Of a DNA stretch of 26,067 bases, positions 23,713-26,067 are shown one piece after another. Each line of letters begins with the position of its first letter. Positions within the stretch are counted from its first letter, which is position 1. Under the pieces are notes generated by a model that was not told the origin of the DNA, did not search any database, and saw only the letters and a list, made by a program, of their open reading frames with translations. The position numbers were made by a program, and so were the translations under genes. The DNA comes from Chloroflexota bacterium (lineage in GTDB: Bacteria > Chloroflexota > Anaerolineae > Anaerolineales > Anaerolineaceae): NCBI GenBank assembly GCA_019136175.1, contig JAGVUS010000239.1, forward strand, positions 1-26,067, given 5' to 3'.

Positions 23713-24014
23713 TACTCCACCCCTTCAAAGATCGGAATTCTATCTTCGGGTGCCAGGGTCACAATGGCTTTCTTGTAGCCAGGAGTACGGACCGTCACCC
23801 GGCGGCTTCGAGCCTTGCGGGCGCGCTTTGCAGGCACATGGATCATATTCACCCGCAACACTGTAACCTTGAATATCAGTTCCACCGCATCCTTCACTTC
23901 GGTTCGGGTTGCATTGGGCGCCACCTCAAACACATATTGATGAAGGCGGTTGCTCTGATAATTTGTCTTTTCGGTTACCAGTGGGCGGCGGAGAACATCA
24001 TAAATCGTCGTCAT
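23712..24014 (-). CDS. rplW: 50S ribosomal protein L23
   Basis: A 100-residue L23, the docking site for trigger factor and SRP at the tunnel exit. It has YDVLRRPLVTEKTNYQS, YVFEVAPNATRTEVKDAVELIFKVTVLRVNM and the RRVTVRTPGYKKAIVTL end. One-base overlap with rplB. Confidence 0.97.
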   Translation of the reverse strand: MTTIYDVLRRPLVTEKTNYQSNRLHQYVFEVAPNATRTEVKDAVELIFKVTVLRVNMIHVPAKRARKARSRRVTVRTPGYKKAIVTLAPEDRIPIFEGVE

Positions 24015-24027
24015 TCGTTCCTCCTAC

Positions 24028-24654
24028 CTAACCCAAATTCGCAGCCAGCACATCCAGCGCAGCCAGCGGAAGAACGACACGATCATACTGCAACAGATCG
24101 CGAATGTTCAGATAGCCAGCCAGCAGGATCTTGGCATCCGGCAGGTTATCGGTCGAGCGGATGACATCCGCATAACCTTCTTTTTCAGGGATCAGGATTA
24201 AAACACTGTCCTGTCCAACCAGCCCATTGAGGGATTTTGCCATTAAGCGGGTTTTGGGTTCAGCCACTTTCAGTTCATCCACCACTACGATTGCCTGTTC
24301 AGCGGCTTTCACCGAAAGCGCAGAACGCAGCGCAGACCGGCGCATCTTGCGGGGCATGCTCAGTTCATAGCCATGGGGATGGGGGGTATGTACACCTCCA
24401 CCGCCCTTCCAGTGTGGAGCGCGGATGGAACCCTGACGTGCCCGACCGGTACCCTTCTGCTTCCAGGGTTTTCGCCCACCACCCGCCACTTCGCTGCGGG
24501 TCTTGGTATTATGCGTGCCCAACCGGGCATTTGCCATCTGGCGAACATACGCCTGGTGCATCAAATCCAGGTAAATTGGAGCTTCGAAGATGGCACCCGG
24601 TAATTCCACCGAGTTCACCTTTTGACCCTCCATGTTGAAGACATCCACTAACAT
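24028..24654 (-). CDS. rplD: 50S ribosomal protein L4
   Basis: A 208-residue L4. The tunnel-reaching loop ARLGTHNTKTRSEVAGGGRKPWKQKGTGRARQGSIRAPHWKGGG is intact. In E. coli L4 represses the S10 operon through its leader; here a leader of about 166 nt precedes rplC, two genes upstream in position, and would be the natural place to look for the same control. Confidence 0.97.
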   Translation of the reverse strand: MLVDVFNMEGQKVNSVELPGAIFEAPIYLDLMHQAYVRQMANARLGTHNTKTRSEVAGGGRKPWKQKGTGRARQGSIRAPHWKGGGGVHTPHPHGYELSMPRKMRRSALRSALSVKAAEQAIVVVDELKVAEPKTRLMAKSLNGLVGQDSVLILIPEKEGYADVIRSTDNLPDAKILLAGYLNIRDLLQYDRVVLPLAALDVLAANLG

Positions 24655-24694
24655 CGTCTATCTACTCCCTTCGTCCTGGTTTTCCCTGATCCAA

Positions 24695-25330
24695 CTAGGC
24701 TTTCCTGGCTTCGCGGATGATCAGCAGACCACCCTTGGCGCCGGGAACCGAGCCACAAACACCCAGAACGTTCCGTTCAGGGTCCACGAGGACAACTTTC
24801 AGGTTCTGTGCAGTTACCTGGTCATTGCCCATATGACCGGCACCGCGCGCACCTTTAAATACACGACCAGGAGTTGTTGTGGAGCTTCGGGAACCGGGGG
24901 CGCGATGCCGATCCGATTGACCGTGGGTCTTGGGTCCGCCACGGAAATGATACCGCTTGACGCCGCCCTGGAAACCACGACCCTTGCTCATGCCAACCAC
25001 ATCCACTCGATCACCCACGGCAAATACCTGCACCGTAACCTGATCGCCTGCGTTCAGGTCGATCTTTTTGGTCCGGAATTCCCGCAGGTAACGCAGGGGC
25101 GGTAAATTGAGGCCGTCGCGCTTCAAGTGCCCCAGCTCACCAGCTGTCAGGCGCTTGGGCTTGACCTCACCGTAACCCAGTTGTACAGCAGAATAATTCT
25201 GCTTGTCCATTGTTAGGACCTGGGTAACGTAGCAAGGCCCAGCTTCGATCAGTGTGACTGGGATAGCCGCACCGTTTTCATCGAAAATCTGGGCCATGCC
25301 GATTTTCTTGCCAATAAGCCCTTTGAACAT
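24695..25330 (-). CDS. rplC: 50S ribosomal protein L3
   Basis: A 211-residue L3, an early assembly protein near the peptidyl transferase centre. It begins MFKGLIGKKIGMAQIFDENG and has the conserved GMSKGRGFQGGVKRYHFRGGPKTHGQSDRHRAPGS region. The ATG at 25330 has AGGAG at good spacing. The frame stays open for 41 more codons upstream, into the leader, but no family member has that extension. Confidence 0.97.
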   Translation of the reverse strand: MFKGLIGKKIGMAQIFDENGAAIPVTLIEAGPCYVTQVLTMDKQNYSAVQLGYGEVKPKRLTAGELGHLKRDGLNLPPLRYLREFRTKKIDLNAGDQVTVQVFAVGDRVDVVGMSKGRGFQGGVKRYHFRGGPKTHGQSDRHRAPGSRSSTTTPGRVFKGARGAGHMGNDQVTAQNLKVVLVDPERNVLGVCGSVPGAKGGLLIIREARKA

Positions 25331-25363
25331 TCGTATTCTCCTTGCGTTCAATAGTATTGACGA

Positions 25364-25411
25364 GACTGTCAGCCTGGGCTTGGCTGCATCATCTCCGACC
25401 ACAACACAGTC
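25364..25411 (-). promoter_or_regulatory. Structured element in the rplC leader
   Basis: On the minus strand GACTGT (25406-25411) pairs with ACAGTC (25364-25369), and CAGCC (25382-25386) pairs with GGCTG (25370-25374) around a 7-nt loop. The two stems are continuous on the 3' side and separated by a 19-nt bulge on the 5' side. It ends 33 nt before the rplC start. Such a bulged helix is a plausible ribosomal-protein binding site for autoregulation. Confidence 0.45.
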
Positions 25412-25476
25412 AGTCAGTTTGCGGCGGCATCCCGTATTTTTGTCGTGCGCCAACAGACCGGCTCTTGCGTTGCCTG

Positions 25477-25497
25477 GTTTCGTGTTATGCCCGAAAC
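25477..25497 (-). promoter_or_regulatory. Hairpin at the predicted 5' end of the rplC transcript
   Basis: GTTTCG and CGAAAC (25477-25482 with 25492-25497) form a perfect 6-bp stem with a 9-nt loop. The first paired base is at or next to the predicted transcription start, which could protect the mRNA 5' end. Confidence 0.4.
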
Positions 25498-25503
25498 TTG
25501 GGC

Positions 25504-25532
25504 ATTATACTGCAATTCCCGCCATCCGGCAA
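25504..25532 (-). promoter_or_regulatory. Strong promoter of the S10-spc unit
   Basis: Reverse-strand TTGCCG (25527-25532) and a perfect TATAAT (25504-25509) separated by 17 nt. The bases after the -10 (GCCC) make a GC-rich discriminator, a feature of stringently controlled promoters. It lies between rpsJ and rplC, so rpsJ is not in the same primary transcript unless there is read-through. Confidence 0.8.
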
Positions 25533-25566
25533 GGGATTGCTCGTGTTATCTGTTCCCGGCTGATCA

Positions 25567-25591
25567 CCTCTGCAGGCATTTCCTGCAGAGG
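25567..25591. repeat. Perfect 10-bp inverted repeat after rpsJ
   Basis: CCTCTGCAGG (25567-25576) and CCTGCAGAGG (25582-25591) with a 5-nt loop, 21 nt past the rpsJ stop. No T-tract on either strand. It may end or stabilise the tuf-rpsJ transcript. Confidence 0.6.
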
Positions 25592-25612
25592 GGCATCCCG
25601 GCAACCAACCAA

Positions 25613-25921
25613 CTAAATCTTAATCTCGATATCCACACCGGCAGGCAGATTCAACCGCATCAGCATGTCAATCGTTTTGGAATCCGGATCCAACACATCA
25701 ATCAGGCGGTTGTGAGTCCGAATCTCAAAGTGTTCGTGGGAATCCTTGTCGATGAATGTTGACCGACGGACAGTAAATTTCTCCACACGGGTGGGGAGGG
25801 GAACGGGACCAACCACCTGGGCCCCGCTGCGTTCCGCAGTCTCAACAATCCGCTTGGCGGACTGGTCGAGAACGCGGTGGTCATATGCCTTGAGTCGAAT
25901 ACGTATACGCTGTTTTGCCAT
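25613..25921 (-). CDS. rpsJ: 30S ribosomal protein S10
   Basis: A 102-residue S10, also the NusG/NusB partner in transcription-translation coupling. It has IRIRLKAYDHRVLDQSAKRIVETAERSGA, GPVPLPTRVEKFTV and RTHNRLIDVLDP. It starts 10 nt after tuf, so it belongs to the str unit (tuf-rpsJ) and not to the rplC transcript. Confidence 0.97.
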   Translation of the reverse strand: MAKQRIRIRLKAYDHRVLDQSAKRIVETAERSGAQVVGPVPLPTRVEKFTVRRSTFIDKDSHEHFEIRTHNRLIDVLDPDSKTIDMLMRLNLPAGVDIEIKI

Positions 25922-25931
25922 CTTCTTCCAC

Positions 25932-26067
25932 CTACTCAGTAATTGAGGTAATTACACCGGCGCCCACAGTCAGACCACCTTCGCGGATTGCGAAGTTCTG
26001 TCCCTGTTCCAACGCCACCGGGATGATCAATTCCACGTCCATGTTCACGTTGTCTCCGGGCATCACC
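25932..26067 (-). CDS. tuf: Elongation factor Tu (partial, C-terminal 44 residues)
   Basis: The reverse strand encodes the end of EF-Tu domain 3: VMPGDNVNMDVELIIPVALE, then NFAIREGG, TVGAGVIT and a TAG stop at 25932. EF-Tu carries aminoacyl-tRNA to the ribosome as a GTP complex. The rest is outside the window. In the final segment a leucine stands where most EF-Tu proteins have arginine (GGLTVGAG against GGRTVGAG). Confidence 0.95.
   Translation of the reverse strand, partial: VMPGDNVNMDVELIIPVALEQGQNFAIREGGLTVGAGVITSITE

Noticed and set aside
25331..25453. N-terminal extension of rplC by 41 codons
   Set aside because: No L3 protein has it, it begins with a non-ATG codon, and the internal ATG has a clear AGGAG site. 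The region is leader RNA.
25567..25591. Inverted repeat after rpsJ as an intrinsic terminator
   Set aside because: The stem is perfect, but no run of T follows on either strand.
1..26067. CRISPR arrays, insertion sequences, tRNA or rRNA genes, phage or defence genes
   Set aside because: I looked for repeat-spacer patterns, transposase-like frames, cloverleaf-like sequence and island-like composition and saw none. The window is core chromosome.

Overview
The window looks like chromosomal core sequence from a bacterium of the Chloroflexota, most likely class Anaerolineae. This is an inference from protein style and gene order; there is no rRNA gene to confirm it. Base composition is moderately GC-rich. 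Almost every gene lies on the minus strand, so the genes are read from high to low coordinates. I see no mobile element, CRISPR array, tRNA or rRNA.

Right to left along transcription. (1) 26067-25613: the end of tuf (EF-Tu, cut by the window edge) followed by rpsJ, the tail of a str-type operon. (2) 25612-25331: an intergenic region with a perfect 10-bp inverted repeat, a near-consensus promoter and a structured leader of about 166 nt for rplC. (3) 25330-13735: the fused S10 and spc operons (rplC-rplD-rplW-rplB-rpsS-rplV-rpsC-rplP-rpmC-rpsQ-rplN-rplX-rplE-rpsN-rpsH-rplF-rplR-rpsE-rpmD-rplO-secY-adk-map), tightly packed with many 1-8 nt overlaps. They encode ribosomal proteins, the SecY translocon, adenylate kinase and methionine aminopeptidase. 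(4) 13718-8890: a promoter, then rpmJ-rpsM-rpsK-rpsD-rpoA-rplQ-truA-rplM-rpsI. infA is absent from its usual place. (5) 8889-7640: a structured leader and a mazG gene whose N-terminus looks like the surviving half of a tetrapyrrole-methylase domain, ending at a bidirectional terminator shared with the convergent pair on the plus strand.

(6) 5740-7584, the only plus-strand genes: a PLP-dependent tryptophanase (diagnostic residues favour tryptophanase over tyrosine phenol-lyase) and a small lipoprotein. (7) 5498-3648: a two-gene unit, a DUF4097-like beta-solenoid/coiled-coil protein and a two-pass membrane protein. Both carry the same SHOCT-like (YvlB/LiaX-type) helical hairpin. The unit has a promoter with two tandem operator-like repeats upstream and a strong intrinsic terminator. 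This is the best candidate here for an under-described system, probably for envelope stress or homeostasis. (8) 3546-1: a promoter and membrane-arm genes of respiratory complex I in the order nuoA-nuoH-nuoJ-nuoK-nuoL (nuoL cut by the window edge). The peripheral-arm genes nuoB, C, D and I are missing from the positions they normally occupy between these genes.

Most of the window is ordinary translation and respiration machinery. The points of interest are the leaders, the truncated MazG fusion, the nuo gene order and the SHOCT-like pair.
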